Assembly: GCF_040675855.1 (NCBI RefSeq)
Contig: NZ_JBEGIK010000001.1
Coordinates: forward strand, 2,232,001-2,296,000
Reading direction: 5' to 3'
Source of the DNA: Microbacterium sp. LWH3-1.2
Lineage (GTDB): Bacteria > Actinomycetota > Actinomycetes > Actinomycetales > Microbacteriaceae
DNA length: 64,000 nucleotides
Shown here piece after piece: positions 46,107 to 55,855 of this stretch (its first letter is position 1; each line of letters starts with the position of its first letter). Both the position numbers and the translations under genes were made by a program. The notes under the pieces were generated by a model. It was given only the letters and a program-made list of their open reading frames with translations. It searched no databases and was not told the DNA's origin.

Positions 46107-46712
46107 ATGCCGCACCCCGGCGTGCCCGCGAAGGAACTCCTCGCCGACGAGCCTGTCGAGCCCACGGTCCTCGGCAGCGACCTGGTCTACCAGGGCCGGG
46201 TGTGGGATGTGCGCAGTGACACCGTCGCTTACGGCGACGGGCAGATCGTGCGCCAGTACGTGGATCATCCCGGCGCGGCCGCTGTCGTGGCGGTGGACGA
46301 TGAGGGCCGGGTGCTGCTGATCCAGCAGTACCGGCACCCGATCCGCCACCGCGACTGGGAGATCCCAGCCGGCCTGCTGGACATCGCCGGCGAGACGCCG
46401 CTGGAGACCGCCCGGCGCGAGCTCGCCGAGGAGGTCGACCTCGTCGCCTCGTCGTGGGAGCCGTTGGTGAGCATCTTCACCACACCCGGCGGGAACGATG
46501 AGATCGTCCACCTGTTCCTCGCGCGCGGCCTGACCCCCGCGAACGAGGTGCACGCACGGGAGGACGAGGAGGCCGACATCCGTGCGGACTGGCTGCCGCT
46601 CGCCGACGCGGTGGCGGGGATCCTCGCGGGGCGTCTGCGCAACGGCATCCTCGCGGTGGGCGTGCTGGCCGCGGCCGAGCGCCTGCGCGCGGAGGAGAAT
46701 CCGGGAGCCTGA
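46107..46712 (+). CDS. Nudix hydrolase, ADP-ribose pyrophosphatase type
   Basis: A 201-residue Nudix enzyme. The Nudix box reads GLLDIAGETPLETARRELAEEVD (about residues 92-114), fitting GX5EX7REUXEE, although the usual Gly after EE-x is Asp. The preceding IQQYRHP and the WEIPAG segment are typical of ADP-ribose pyrophosphatases. M. tuberculosis Rv1700, next to pyrG, is such an enzyme. ATG 46107 is preferred over GTG 46092 because of a GGAGGG ribosome binding site five bases upstream. Confidence 0.85.
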   Translation: MPHPGVPAKELLADEPVEPTVLGSDLVYQGRVWDVRSDTVAYGDGQIVRQYVDHPGAAAVVAVDDEGRVLLIQQYRHPIRHRDWEIPAGLLDIAGETPLETARRELAEEVDLVASSWEPLVSIFTTPGGNDEIVHLFLARGLTPANEVHAREDEEADIRADWLPLADAVAGILAGRLRNGILAVGVLAAAERLRAEENPGA

Positions 46713-46777
46713 GATCGCTCCGTCGTGCGCCGGCACTCCCGCCGGACGTGAGACCCTCGTGACAGGAGGCGGCTGAC

Positions 46778-47728
46778 ATGCAGATCGCTCGGGCGGTGGA
46801 TTCCTACCTGCGCCACGTCGCGATCGAACGCGGCCTGTCGGAGAACACCGTCGCGGCGTACCGGCACGACCTCTCGGGCTACGCCGAGTGGCTGCGCGAG
46901 CAGCACATCGACGACACCGCCGCGGTCACGTCGGTCACGCTCGCGAGCTTCATCGCCGACCGCGCGGCCGCCCAGCCGCCGATGGCGGCGTCGTCGCTGG
47001 CGCGGCTGCAGTCGTCGGTGCGCGGGCTTCACCGCTTCCTCGCCCGCGAAGGCATCGAGCCCAGCGACCCGTCGTCGCACCTCCGCCCGCCCAAGCAGCC
47101 CCGACGGCTGCCCAAGGCGCTGACGATCGAGCAGGTGGAGAGCCTGTTGGATGCCTCTGGCCCGGCGCCGGCGACCGGGGCCGATGTGTCCGGCAGCGGG
47201 GGAGCGGCGGCGGGCGACCTGCTCGGCATGCGCGACCGCGCCCTGCTCGAGCTGCTGTACGCCACCGGCGCGCGCGTGTCGGAGATCGTGCAACTGGATG
47301 TCGACGACGCGGCGCGCGGCGACGTGCTCCGCGTCCGCGGCAAGGGCTCGAAGGAGCGCATCGTGCCGGTCGGCTCGTACGCGCGCGCGGCCGTGGACGC
47401 CTATCTCACCCGTGCGCGGCCCGAGCTCTCGCACCGCGGGCGGTCGACCCCGAAGCTCTTCCTCGGCGCCCGGGGAGCACCGCTGTCGCGGCAGAGCGCC
47501 TGGCTGATCATCCAGGCGGCGGCCGAGCGCGCCCACCTCACCGCGCACGTGTCGCCGCACACGCTGCGGCACTCGTTCGCGACCCACCTGCTGCAGGGCG
47601 GCGCCGACGTGCGCGTCGTGCAGGAGCTGCTGGGCCACGCCTCCGTGGCGACGACGCAGATCTACACCTATGTGTCGATCGACGCCCTCCGCGACGTGTA
47701 CGCCACGTCGCATCCGCGCGCCCGCTGA
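46778..47728 (+). CDS. xerD: Site-specific tyrosine recombinase XerD
   Basis: A 316-residue recombinase that resolves chromosome dimers at dif with XerC. The N-terminal SAM-like core-binding domain is at about 3-90 ([13 protein letters not shown]). The catalytic residues are the Arg of ATGARVSE (about 162), Lys of [10 protein letters not shown], His-x-x-Arg of [12 protein letters not shown] (about 263), His of [15 protein letters not shown] and its Tyr (about 298). An AGGAGG precedes the ATG. About 15 Ala/Gly-rich residues in the 125-145 region look like an inserted linker. Confidence 0.95.
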   Translation: MQIARAVDSYLRHVAIERGLSENTVAAYRHDLSGYAEWLREQHIDDTAAVTSVTLASFIADRAAAQPPMAASSLARLQSSVRGLHRFLAREGIEPSDPSSHLRPPKQPRRLPKALTIEQVESLLDASGPAPATGADVSGSGGAAAGDLLGMRDRALLELLYATGARVSEIVQLDVDDAARGDVLRVRGKGSKERIVPVGSYARAAVDAYLTRARPELSHRGRSTPKLFLGARGAPLSRQSAWLIIQAAAERAHLTAHVSPHTLRHSFATHLLQGGADVRVVQELLGHASVATTQIYTYVSIDALRDVYATSHPRAR

Positions 47729-47773
47729 GCCCCGCGCCCGCCGCGCCGCAGGCGTTCGCGGGCGCGGCGTGAC

Positions 47774-47779
47774 TAGAAT
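47774..47779 (+). promoter_or_regulatory. -10 box before the ParA-like gene
   Basis: TAGAAT, 33 bases before GTG 47813, so this transcript would carry a short leader with a GGGAG ribosome binding site (47803-47807). Confidence 0.4.
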
Positions 47780-47812
47780 CGGTGGACACGAAGCACGTAG
47801 GCGGGAGCATTG

Positions 47813-48697
47813 GTGGCGGGCAAGGCACAGGCGGCGACGAAGGCCGCCACGGGGGACACGCCGATCGGACCCACCGGTCGTCCCTATCAGGGCTTCCCCA
47901 CCCCGCCGAAGCTCGACGGTCACGGCCCCGCCCGCATCATCGCGCTGTGCAACCAGAAGGGCGGCGTCGGCAAGACGACGACCACCATCAACCTCGCGGC
48001 GGCCCTCGCCGGTTACGGCCGGAAGGTGCTCGCGGTCGACTTCGACCCGCAGGGTGCGCTGTCGGCGGGTCTCGGCATCCAGACCCACGAGATCCCGACG
48101 ATCTACGACCTGCTGCTCGACGGCAAGCGCGACCCGCACGAGGTCACCGTGCACACGCGCGTCGAGAACCTCGACGTGATCCCCGCCAACATCGACCTGT
48201 CGGCCGCCGAGGTGCACCTGGTCAACGAGGTCGCGCGCGAGCAGACGCTGTCGAGGGCGCTGCGCAAGGTCACGGGCGACTACGACGTGATTCTCATCGA
48301 CTGCCAGCCCTCGCTGGGCCTTCTGACGGTGAACGCCCTCACCGCGAGCCACGGTGTGGTCATCCCGCTCGAGTGCGAGTTCTTCGCCCTCCGCGGCGTC
48401 GCGATGCTCATCGAGACGATCGACAAGGTGCGCGACCGCCTCAACCCCACCATCACGCTCGACGGCGTGCTCGCCACGATGTACGACGCGCGCACGCTCC
48501 ACTCGCGCGAGGTGCTCGAGCGTGTGGTCGACGCTTTCGGCGACGACGTGCTCGAGACCGTGATCGGCCGCACCGTCAAGTTCCCGGATGCGTCCGTCTC
48601 GGGCATGCCGATCACGGAGTTCGCGCCGGAGCACGCCGCCGCGCAGGCCTACCTGCGGCTGGCGCGGGAGCTGGTCGCCCGTGGCGCTGTCGCCTGA
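47813..48697 (+). CDS. ParA/Soj-family ATPase encoded with scpAB
   Basis: A 294-residue P-loop ATPase. Deviant Walker A is CNQKGGVGKTTTTINLAAAL (about residue 45), Walker A' is VDFDPQGALSAG (about 75) and Walker B is VILIDCQPSLGLLTVNAL (about 158). The first 40 residues are a hydrophilic extension. The M. tuberculosis counterpart beside scpA is Rv1708. No parB is adjacent, so a role in chromosome organisation together with condensin ScpAB is inferred. GTG 47813 fits the ribosome binding site better than TTG 47810. Confidence 0.88.
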   Translation: MAGKAQAATKAATGDTPIGPTGRPYQGFPTPPKLDGHGPARIIALCNQKGGVGKTTTTINLAAALAGYGRKVLAVDFDPQGALSAGLGIQTHEIPTIYDLLLDGKRDPHEVTVHTRVENLDVIPANIDLSAAEVHLVNEVAREQTLSRALRKVTGDYDVILIDCQPSLGLLTVNALTASHGVVIPLECEFFALRGVAMLIETIDKVRDRLNPTITLDGVLATMYDARTLHSREVLERVVDAFGDDVLETVIGRTVKFPDASVSGMPITEFAPEHAAAQAYLRLARELVARGAVA

Positions 48698-49502
48698 CGC
48701 GTCGGCAGGCTCAACGACCGGGGAGGGGTTCCGGGTCGCGCTCTCGAACTTCGACGGACCGTTCGACCTCCTCCTGACCCTGATCTCGAAGCAGGAGCTC
48801 GACATCACCGAGGTGTCGCTGTCGCTCGTGACGAACGAGTTCATCGCATACCTGCGAGATCTGGGTGCGGGCGAGGAGCTGGACGAGGCATCCGAGTTCC
48901 TCGTCGTCGCCGCGACCCTGCTCGACATGAAGGTCGCAGGGCTCCTGCCGCAGGGCGAGCTCGTCGACGCCGAATCGGTCGCGCTCCTCGAGGCCCGAGA
49001 TCTGCTGTTCGCGCGGCTGCTGCAATATCGCGCGTTCAAGGAGGTCTCGGCGTGGTTCGAGCGGTGCCTCCGCCGCGAGGCCGTGCGCCACACGCGCTCG
49101 GTGCGCCTGGAGGAGAAGTACCGCAACGCCGTGCCGGAACTCGTCTGGTCGCTCAGCGCCGACGACTTCGCGGCGCTCGCCCTGCTGGCCATGACGCCGA
49201 AGGAGATCCCGCGCATCGGGTTCGACCACCTGCACGCACCTCTGGTGAGCATCCGCGAGCAGGCCGCGATCGTGGTGACACTGCTGCGGGATGCCGGGGC
49301 CCTGACGTTCCGCGAGCTCATCGCGGGCGTCGGTCAGCCGGGTGTGGTGGTCGCTCGCTTCCTATCGGTGCTGGAGCTGTACCGCCATGCCGCCCTGTCG
49401 TTCGAACAACTCGAGCCGCTCGGCGAGCTGACCCTCCGCTGGAGCGCGCAGCGCTGGAGCGACGAGAACCTCGCCACCTTGGGAGCCGACTATGACCGAT
49501 GA
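48681..49502 (+). CDS. scpA: Segregation and condensation protein A (kleisin)
   Basis: A 273-residue kleisin bridging the SMC heads. The N-terminal domain has FRVALSNFDGPFDLLLTLI (about residues 17-35) and the middle MKVAGLLPQGELV. The C-terminal winged helix begins near 195 (VVTLLRDAGALTFRELI). It starts at a GTG lying 17 bases inside the ParA-like gene and overlaps scpB by 11 bases. It works with Smc and ScpB in chromosome compaction. Confidence 0.93.
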   Translation: MALSPDASAGSTTGEGFRVALSNFDGPFDLLLTLISKQELDITEVSLSLVTNEFIAYLRDLGAGEELDEASEFLVVAATLLDMKVAGLLPQGELVDAESVALLEARDLLFARLLQYRAFKEVSAWFERCLRREAVRHTRSVRLEEKYRNAVPELVWSLSADDFAALALLAMTPKEIPRIGFDHLHAPLVSIREQAAIVVTLLRDAGALTFRELIAGVGQPGVVVARFLSVLELYRHAALSFEQLEPLGELTLRWSAQRWSDENLATLGADYDR

Positions 49503-50115
49503 TGCTTCGACACGCTCAGCAGCCGGGGGTGCCGCGCCCGCCGTCACGGTGACCGATGTGGCCCGGCGGCTCGAGGCGATCCTGCTGATCGTCGAGGAGC
49601 CGCAGAGCCTCGTGAGCCTCGCGGCCGCCGTCGGCGCACCGGTGCCCGCTGTGCGCCAGGCCATCGAGACGCTTGTCGACGACTACGACGGCAGGGCCGG
49701 CGGGCCTGTCCGCGGGTTCGAACTGCGCGAGGTGGGCGGCGGCTGGCGCCTCTACGTCCGTGAGGAGTTCGACGACCTCGTGAGCGAGTACGTCGGCGGC
49801 CAGGCGCCGTCGCGCCTTTCGCAGGCTGCGCTCGAGACCCTCGCGGTCATCGCGTACAAGCAGCCGGTGACCCGCAGTCAGGTCGCGTCGATCCGAGCCG
49901 TGAACGTCGACTCGGTCGTGCGCACGCTGCTCGCGCGCGGGCTCATCACCGAGCTGTTCGCCGATGCGGAGACCGGCGCCATCAACTACGGCACCACCGA
50001 CGCGCTGCTCGTGCACCTGGGCATCAACTCCCTGGACGAGCTGCCCCACATCTCGCCGCTGCTCGACGGTGCCGATGAGGTCGGAGACAGCCGGAACGAA
50101 GGAGTGCGACGATGA
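49492..50115 (+). CDS. scpB: Segregation and condensation protein B
   Basis: A 207-residue protein with two winged-helix domains, the dimeric partner of ScpA in bacterial condensin. Recognised from RRLEAILLIVEEPQSL (about 25), GGWRLYVREEF and the hallmark LSQAALETLAVIAYKQPVTR (about 108-127) followed by GLITELFADAETGA. The first 20 residues are a flexible extension. It sits between scpA and rluB with overlaps at both ends. Confidence 0.94.
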   Translation: MTDDASTRSAAGGAAPAVTVTDVARRLEAILLIVEEPQSLVSLAAAVGAPVPAVRQAIETLVDDYDGRAGGPVRGFELREVGGGWRLYVREEFDDLVSEYVGGQAPSRLSQAALETLAVIAYKQPVTRSQVASIRAVNVDSVVRTLLARGLITELFADAETGAINYGTTDALLVHLGINSLDELPHISPLLDGADEVGDSRNEGVRR

Positions 50116-50885
50116 CCGGCGCCGAATCCACCGAGGGCGTGCGCCTGCAGAAGGTGCTCGCGAATGCGGGCGTCGCCTCGCGGCGCGTCGCCGAGAACCT
50201 CATCGTCGAGGGCCGTGTGCGCGTGAACGGGAACATCGTGACGGAGCTGGGCTCGCGCATCGACCCCGAGAAGGATCTCGTGGACATCGACGGCACGGCC
50301 GTCCAGCTCGACCAGTCCAAGCGCTACGTCATGCTCAACAAGCCGACCGGCGTCGTGAGCTCCATGAAGGACGACCGCGGTCGTCCCGACCTGCGCCGCT
50401 TCACGAAGGACTGGCCGGAGCGCCTGTACAACGTGGGGCGATTGGATGCCGACACCAGCGGCCTGCTCGTGCTCACGAACGACGGCGAGCTCGCACACGT
50501 GCTCGCGCACCCGTCGTTCGGTGTGACCAAGGTCTACATCGCCAAGGTCGACGGCCGCGTGACGCCGCAGACGATCCAGAGGCTCCTTCGGGGAGTCGAC
50601 CTGGAGGACGGCCCGATCTCCGCCGACAAGGCGCGACTGCTGTCATCCTCGACCGAGGGGGGCGGCTCCCTTGTCGAGCTCACGCTCCACTCGGGGCGCA
50701 ACCGCATCGTCCGCCGCATGATGGCTGAGGTGGGGCATCCCGTCGTCGAACTCGTGCGCCGGCAGTTCGGGCCGCTGCACCTGGGAACGCTGCCAGCCGG
50801 GCGCGCCCGCGAGTTGACTAAAGTGGAGCGGGGCGCTCTGCTGACTCTTTCGCGCCAAGCCGCAGGTCAACAGGAGGACAAGTGA
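50112..50885 (+). CDS. rluB: rRNA pseudouridine synthase, RsuA/RluB family
   Basis: A 257-residue enzyme with an N-terminal S4 domain (VRLQKVLANAGVASRRVAENLI, about 10-60; S4 core VLANAGVASRRVAE). The catalytic Asp is in GRLDADTSGLLVLTNDG (about 113). The substrate Lys/Tyr segment VTKVYIAKV and the C-terminal SGRNRIVRRMMAEVGHPV are present. By position after scpB it corresponds to Rv1711 and probably converts a uridine in helix 90 of 23S rRNA; RsuA or RluE specificity cannot be excluded. Confidence 0.9.
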   Translation: MTGAESTEGVRLQKVLANAGVASRRVAENLIVEGRVRVNGNIVTELGSRIDPEKDLVDIDGTAVQLDQSKRYVMLNKPTGVVSSMKDDRGRPDLRRFTKDWPERLYNVGRLDADTSGLLVLTNDGELAHVLAHPSFGVTKVYIAKVDGRVTPQTIQRLLRGVDLEDGPISADKARLLSSSTEGGGSLVELTLHSGRNRIVRRMMAEVGHPVVELVRRQFGPLHLGTLPAGRARELTKVERGALLTLSRQAAGQQEDK

Positions 50886-51988
50886 CAGCGACCTCCCTCG
50901 CTCCCCGCGTGCAGGGCACGGTGCGGATCGTCGGTGCAGGCCTCCTCGGGGCGAGCATCGGCCACGCGCTCAGCGCGCGCGGCGTCGATGTCGCGCTCGA
51001 CGACACGTCGCCGTCCCAGCTGCGTCTCGCCATCGACTACGGTGCCGGCCGCCGCGCCGCGGACGACGATGAGCCGTCGCTCGTCGTCGTCGCCGTCCCG
51101 CCGGACGTCACGGCCGACGTCATCCAGCGTGAGCTCGAGCGCCACCCGTCCGCCGTGGTGACGGACGTCGCGAGCGTCAAGCTCGAACCGCTCCGCACGC
51201 TGCGCGAGCGCGGCGTCGACCTCACGCACTACATCGGCTCGCACCCGCTCGCGGGACGCGAGCGCGGGGGAGCGATCTCGGCCCGCGCCGACATCTTCGT
51301 CGGGCGTCCGTGGGTGGTGTGCCGCGACGAGGAGACGCCGTCCACCGACCTGGCGCTCGTCGAAGGCCTCGCTCTCGATCTCGGCGCTACGCCGATCGAG
51401 ATGACCCCCGAAGACCACGACCGCGGCGTCGCGCTCGTCTCGCACGTCCCGCAGCTGGTCGCGAGCCTGCTCGCCGGACGCTTCGTCGACGCCCCCGACG
51501 GCTCTCTCCGGCTGGCCGGTCAGGGCGTGCGCGACACGACCCGCATCGCGGCCTCGGCCCCGGAGCTGTGGGTGCAGATCCTCGGTGCGAATGCGGCGCC
51601 CGTCGTCGACGTGCTCGATCAGGTCGCCGCCGACCTCGCCGCCGTCGCCGACGCCCTGCGCGAGCCCGACGCCCCGGGCGCCCGGCGCGCCGTCGCCGAC
51701 ACGATCCGCCGCGGCAACGACGGCGTCGAGCGCCTGCCGGGCAAGCACGGCCAGAACCGCCGCTTCGAGCAGGTCGTGGTGATGGTCGATGACACCGCCG
51801 GCCAGCTCGGGCGCCTCTTCGGCGAGCTCGGCGACCTCGACGTGAACGTGGAAGACCTGCGCCTGGAGCATTCGCCCGGCGCCCAGTTCGGCCTCGCCGA
51901 GATCAGTGTCGTCCCGAGCGCCGTGCGCCGGGCGATCGACGGTCTCGAGTCGCGAGGCTGGAAGATTGCGAGCACCACCAATGACTGA
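50882..51988 (+). CDS. tyrA: Prephenate dehydrogenase with ACT domain
   Basis: A 368-residue NAD(P)-dependent enzyme of tyrosine synthesis. The Rossmann loop is [16 protein letters not shown] (about residue 16). The catalytic His is in [12 protein letters not shown] (about 121), with the helical dimer domain following. A C-terminal ACT-like domain begins [20 protein letters not shown] (about 298) and would give feedback control by tyrosine. GTG start overlapping rluB by four bases. Whether it prefers prephenate or arogenate is not visible. Confidence 0.9.
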   Translation: MTATSLAPRVQGTVRIVGAGLLGASIGHALSARGVDVALDDTSPSQLRLAIDYGAGRRAADDDEPSLVVVAVPPDVTADVIQRELERHPSAVVTDVASVKLEPLRTLRERGVDLTHYIGSHPLAGRERGGAISARADIFVGRPWVVCRDEETPSTDLALVEGLALDLGATPIEMTPEDHDRGVALVSHVPQLVASLLAGRFVDAPDGSLRLAGQGVRDTTRIAASAPELWVQILGANAAPVVDVLDQVAADLAAVADALREPDAPGARRAVADTIRRGNDGVERLPGKHGQNRRFEQVVVMVDDTAGQLGRLFGELGDLDVNVEDLRLEHSPGAQFGLAEISVVPSAVRRAIDGLESRGWKIASTTND

Positions 51989-52709
51989 TCCCGCGATCAC
52001 GAAGCCGGGACCCGACCCCGTCGTCGTCGCGATCGACGGCCCTGCCGGCAGCGGCAAGTCCAGCGTTTCGAAGCAGGTGGCCCGCCGTCTCGGCTACGGC
52101 TACCTCGACACCGGCGCCGCCTACCGCGCCCTCGCATGGCACGCGCTCGAGCGCGGCATCGACACGTCGGACGCAGCGTCGGTCCTCGATGTCTCGGGGG
52201 ATTTCGACTACGCGATCTCACTCGACCCCGACGCGTACTGGGTACGGGTCGGTCAGGCCGACGTGACCGACGCGATCCGCGAGCCCCGCGTGTCCGACGC
52301 CGTGAGCGGCGTCGCGCGCGTGCCCGCCGTGCGACGTTCGGTGAACGCGCTGTTCCGCGCGCTCGTGGCGCGCTCCGGGCGACCGGGTGTGGTCGTCGAG
52401 GGCCGCGACATCACGACGGTCGTCGCGCCCGACGCCCCGGTGCGCATCCTCCTCACGGCCGCGCCGGAGGTCCGCGCCGCGCGCCGCAGCGCCGAGCTGA
52501 CGACGCACGATGCTGCGGCCGTCGCCGCCGCGCTCCATCAGCGCGACGCCTCCGACTCGGCCGTCGTCGACTTCCTCACCGCCGCGCCCGGCGTCGAGGT
52601 CGTCGACTCGACACCTCTCGATTTCGACCAGACCGTGGACGCCGTGCTCGGCGTGATCCGGGCCGCGCTGAGCGCGCCGGCGGTCGACCCACTGCAGACA
52701 GGAGCCTGA
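51981..52709 (+). CDS. cmk: Cytidylate kinase
   Basis: A 242-residue kinase of CMP and dCMP. The P-loop is [17 protein letters not shown] (about residue 19), followed by [19 protein letters not shown]. The substrate segment is [20 protein letters not shown] (about 140), where GRDIGT is more usual. It overlaps tyrA by eight bases and ends one base before der. The scpA-scpB-rluB-tyrA-cmk-der run is a common actinobacterial operon. Confidence 0.95.
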   Translation: MTDPAITKPGPDPVVVAIDGPAGSGKSSVSKQVARRLGYGYLDTGAAYRALAWHALERGIDTSDAASVLDVSGDFDYAISLDPDAYWVRVGQADVTDAIREPRVSDAVSGVARVPAVRRSVNALFRALVARSGRPGVVVEGRDITTVVAPDAPVRILLTAAPEVRAARRSAELTTHDAAAVAAALHQRDASDSAVVDFLTAAPGVEVVDSTPLDFDQTVDAVLGVIRAALSAPAVDPLQTGA

Positions 52710-52710
52710 G

Positions 52711-54249
52711 ATGGCCGCTGACAACCCCGCCGACTTCGACGAGTTCGAGCCCGGCGACGACCGTCTCGCCGAGAATCTCGCGGACCTTGATGACGACCTC
52801 GCCGAGCAGCGGGCCGTCGCGCTGCGCGTCGGCCTCGACGACTACGACCTCGACGATGAGGATGCGGCGCTGCTCGCGGGCATCGTCCGCGGCGAGGACG
52901 GTATCGAGTTCCTGCCGGCGCTGCCCGTCGTCGCGATCGTCGGGCGCCCGAATGTCGGCAAGTCGGCGCTCGTGAACCGCATCCTCGGCCGCCGCGAGGC
53001 GGTCGTGGAGGACACCCCGGGTGTCACGCGCGACCGCGTCACGTACAAGGCCGAGTGGATGGACCGCCGCTTCACTCTCGTCGACACCGGCGGATGGGAG
53101 CCCGACGCGCGCGGCATCGACCGTTCGGTCGCCGCCCAGGCCGAGGTCGCGATCGACCTGTCGGACGTCGTGCTGTTCGTCGTCGACGCGATGGTCGGCG
53201 CCACCGCCACCGACGAGCACGTCGTGCGGCTGCTGCGCAAGGCGAACAAGCCCGTCTTCCTCGTCGCCAACAAGATCGACGACGCACGCCAGGAGCCCGA
53301 GGCCGCGGCGCTGTGGAACCTCGGCCTCGACCAGCCGTGGCCGGTGTCGGCGATCCACGGCCGCGGCGTCGCCGACCTCCTCGACGAGGTGGTGAAGGTG
53401 CTGCCCGACGTGTCGGCCGTGGCCAAGGCCGAGGTCGGCGGGCCGCGTCGCGTCGCGATCCTCGGCCGCCCGAACGTCGGCAAGTCATCGCTGCTCAACA
53501 AGGCCGCAGGGGAGGAACGCGTGGTGGTCAACGAGCTCGCCGGCACCACCCGCGACCCCGTCGACGAGATCGTCGAGCTCGGAGGCAAGCTGTGGCGCTT
53601 CGTGGACACCGCCGGCATCCGCCGCCGGGTGCACCTGCAGCAGGGTGCCGACTTCTACGCCTCCTTGCGCACGTCGGCGGCGCTGGAGAAGGCGGAGGTC
53701 GCCATCGTCGTGATCGACGTGACCCAGACGATCAGCGTGCAGGACCTCAACATCATCGACCTCGTCCTGGAGTCCGGGCGCGCGCTCGTCATCGCCTACA
53801 ACAAGTGGGACCGACTGGGCGACGACGACATGGATGGCCAGGACCGCCGCCGCTACCTCGAGCGCGAGATCGAGCAGGACCTCGCGCACGTCGCGTGGGC
53901 GCCCCGCGTCAACATCTCGGCCCGCACCGGACGCCACCTCGACAAGCTCGTGCCGGCGCTCGAAACGGCCCTCGAGTCGTGGGATCAGCGCATCCCGACG
54001 GGCAAGTTCAACGCCTTCCTCACCGAGCTGATCGCCGAGCACCCGCACCCGCTGCGCGGAGGCAAGCAGCCGCGCATCCTGTTCGGCACGCAGGCGTCCA
54101 CGCGCCCGCCGACCTTCGTGCTGTTCACGACCGGCTTCCTCGACCCGGGCTACCGCCGCTTCATCCAGCGGCGCCTGCGCGAGCTGTACGGCTTCGAGGG
54201 CTCGCCGATCGTGATCAACATGCGGGTGCGCGAGCGTCGCCAGCGCTGA
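52711..54249 (+). CDS. der: Ribosome-assembly GTPase Der (EngA)
   Basis: A 512-residue protein with two GTPase domains and a C-terminal KH-like domain, needed for 50S maturation. G-domain 1 has [14 protein letters not shown] (about residue 78), DTGG and NKIDD. G-domain 2 has [14 protein letters not shown] (about 252), DTAG and NKWD. The KH part includes [22 protein letters not shown]. The first 65 residues are an acidic extension typical of actinobacterial Der. It is the last gene of the operon. Confidence 0.96.
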   Translation: MAADNPADFDEFEPGDDRLAENLADLDDDLAEQRAVALRVGLDDYDLDDEDAALLAGIVRGEDGIEFLPALPVVAIVGRPNVGKSALVNRILGRREAVVEDTPGVTRDRVTYKAEWMDRRFTLVDTGGWEPDARGIDRSVAAQAEVAIDLSDVVLFVVDAMVGATATDEHVVRLLRKANKPVFLVANKIDDARQEPEAAALWNLGLDQPWPVSAIHGRGVADLLDEVVKVLPDVSAVAKAEVGGPRRVAILGRPNVGKSSLLNKAAGEERVVVNELAGTTRDPVDEIVELGGKLWRFVDTAGIRRRVHLQQGADFYASLRTSAALEKAEVAIVVIDVTQTISVQDLNIIDLVLESGRALVIAYNKWDRLGDDDMDGQDRRRYLEREIEQDLAHVAWAPRVNISARTGRHLDKLVPALETALESWDQRIPTGKFNAFLTELIAEHPHPLRGGKQPRILFGTQASTRPPTFVLFTTGFLDPGYRRFIQRRLRELYGFEGSPIVINMRVRERRQR

Positions 54250-54268
54250 CGCGGAGTCTGGAATGACG

Positions 54269-54289
54269 GATGCCTCGCCCCGAGGCATC
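54269..54289. terminator. Bidirectional terminator between der and a GNAT gene
   Basis: GATGCCTCG / CGAGGCATC arms of nine bases with loop CCC, in the 51-base gap between convergent genes. Confidence 0.6.
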
Positions 54290-54300
54290 GGTCCCTGCGT

Positions 54301-54741
54301 TCAGGCGGACTCGCCGCGGCGGTAGAGAGCGGGGCGCACCATCGCGGTCGCGTCGGGCTCGGCGAAGCCGAACTGGCGGTAGAGGCCGTGCGCATCGCCG
54401 GTGAACAGCGTCCAGCGCATGTCGGCACCCGGACCGTCGTCGATCATCAGGCGGATCAGGCGCTTGCCGAGTCCGTGACCGCGGTGCGCGTCGACGACGA
54501 AGACATCGGCGAGGTAGGCGAACCCCACGCCGTCGGAGACCGCGCGGGCGAAGCCGACAAGCTCGCCGGTCGAGCGACTGTACGCGGCGACCACACGCCA
54601 GGCGTTGTCGAGCTGCGCCTCGACCTGCGCGCGGGTGCGCCACCCGCCCCAGTAGGCCTCTGTGGAGAGCCATGCCCACACGGCGTCGCGCTGGATCCGG
54701 TGGGGGTCGTCGTCGAGTTCGTAGAGGGGGTCGTCCGGCAT
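54301..54741 (-). CDS. GNAT-family N-acetyltransferase
   Basis: A 146-residue single-domain acetyltransferase. The acetyl-CoA loop is VVDAHRGHGLGKRLIRLMI (about residues 81-99), preceded by the strand VGFAYLADVF. The family C-terminal strand pattern LYRQFGFAEPD is present. The substrate is unknown; small members act on antibiotics, amines or protein termini. A CAGAAT box six bases before the ATG suggests leaderless expression. It stands alone, convergent with der. Confidence 0.85.
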   Translation of the reverse strand: MPDDPLYELDDDPHRIQRDAVWAWLSTEAYWGGWRTRAQVEAQLDNAWRVVAAYSRSTGELVGFARAVSDGVGFAYLADVFVVDAHRGHGLGKRLIRLMIDDGPGADMRWTLFTGDAHGLYRQFGFAEPDATAMVRPALYRRGESA

Positions 54742-54830
54742 CCCGCCATTCTGTCGGACACGCGAGTAGCGCGGGCCGGGTCGCGCGGGGTTATCGCCGC
54801 CGTGGGGGCGTGGTGTGACAGGCTGGCAGG

Positions 54831-55733
54831 GTGACGATCGAGCCTCCCGCCGCCGGCGAGCCCCGGCGTCCGCACGGACCCCGCGCCCCGGGCGACGCGT
54901 GGGTGGTGGCGCCGACGGGGGAGCGGTACTGGGGGCGGTTCGGGGCCGCCGGTCTGCTCGCGATCGACGCCGAGCGGGGAGTGCTGCTGCAGCACCGCGT
55001 GTCGTGGAGCCACTTCGGCGACACCTGGGCGCTGCCCGGGGGTGCGCGTCACGAGGGCGAATCGGCTTTCGACGGTGCGTTCCGCGAGGCCGCCGAGGAG
55101 GCGGGCGTGCCTGGTGCCGCGGTGCAGCCTCGCGTGCTGAGCGTCTTCGATCTCGGCTACTGGAGCTACACCACCGTCGTGGGCGACGTGATGGTTCCGT
55201 TCGCGCCCACGATCAGCGACCCCGAGAGTCGCGAGCTCGCGTGGGTGCCCATCGATGAGGTCACCCGTTACCCGTTGCACCCCGGCTTCGCAGCCTCGTG
55301 GGAGCGCATGCGCGGCCTCCTCGGCATGCGGCCCGCAGTCATCGTCGACGTCGCGAACGTCATGGGCTCGGTGCCCGACGGCTGGTGGCGCGATCGCCCC
55401 GGCGCCGCCTCCCGCCTGATCGCGCGGATCGCCGACGTCGCCGCGCACGGGGTGCCGGCGTCCGCGCTGGAGATGCCCGAGCAGACCTGGTATCCGGAGT
55501 GGACGGCGGTCGTCGAGGGGCGGGCACGCGGGGTGGAGGGTGACGCGGGTGTCGAGCTGGTGCGGGCCGAGGCATCCGGTGACGACGCCATCGTGTTGGC
55601 GACGCAGCAGGCGCTTGCCGCGGGGCGCCGAGTGACGGTGGTCACGAGCGACCGCGGGCTTTCGGCGCGGGTGACGGGTGCCGGAGCCGCCGTCCGCGGC
55701 GCACGCTGGCTGCTCGACCTGCTCGAGCGCTGA
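54831..55733 (+). CDS. Nudix hydrolase fused to a NYN/PIN-like nuclease domain
   Basis: 300 residues. The N-terminal half holds a canonical Nudix box, GX5EX7REUXEEXGU, at residues 71-93 (RHEGESAFDGAFREAAEEAG). From about residue 165 a second domain begins PAVIVDVANVMGSVPDGWW, followed by GDDAIVLATQQAL and VTVVTSDRGLSARV. The three Asp positions and the overall order match NYN/PIN-fold RNases. The fusion suggests hydrolysis of a nucleotide or RNA 5' end coupled to RNA cleavage, but no substrate is known. GTG start with CAGGCT six bases upstream. Confidence 0.75.
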   Translation: MTIEPPAAGEPRRPHGPRAPGDAWVVAPTGERYWGRFGAAGLLAIDAERGVLLQHRVSWSHFGDTWALPGGARHEGESAFDGAFREAAEEAGVPGAAVQPRVLSVFDLGYWSYTTVVGDVMVPFAPTISDPESRELAWVPIDEVTRYPLHPGFAASWERMRGLLGMRPAVIVDVANVMGSVPDGWWRDRPGAASRLIARIADVAAHGVPASALEMPEQTWYPEWTAVVEGRARGVEGDAGVELVRAEASGDDAIVLATQQALAAGRRVTVVTSDRGLSARVTGAGAAVRGARWLLDLLER

Positions 55734-55855
55734 GACCCGTCGGACACCCGGCGTCGTCCTTGCGAGGTCGGCCGGATCAGCGGTAGCGTTCCCGCATCCT
55801 TCGAGGGGACACGGGCGCCGCCCCGAGGTCGGCGCTCGACAGGGGTGGGAGCGGC

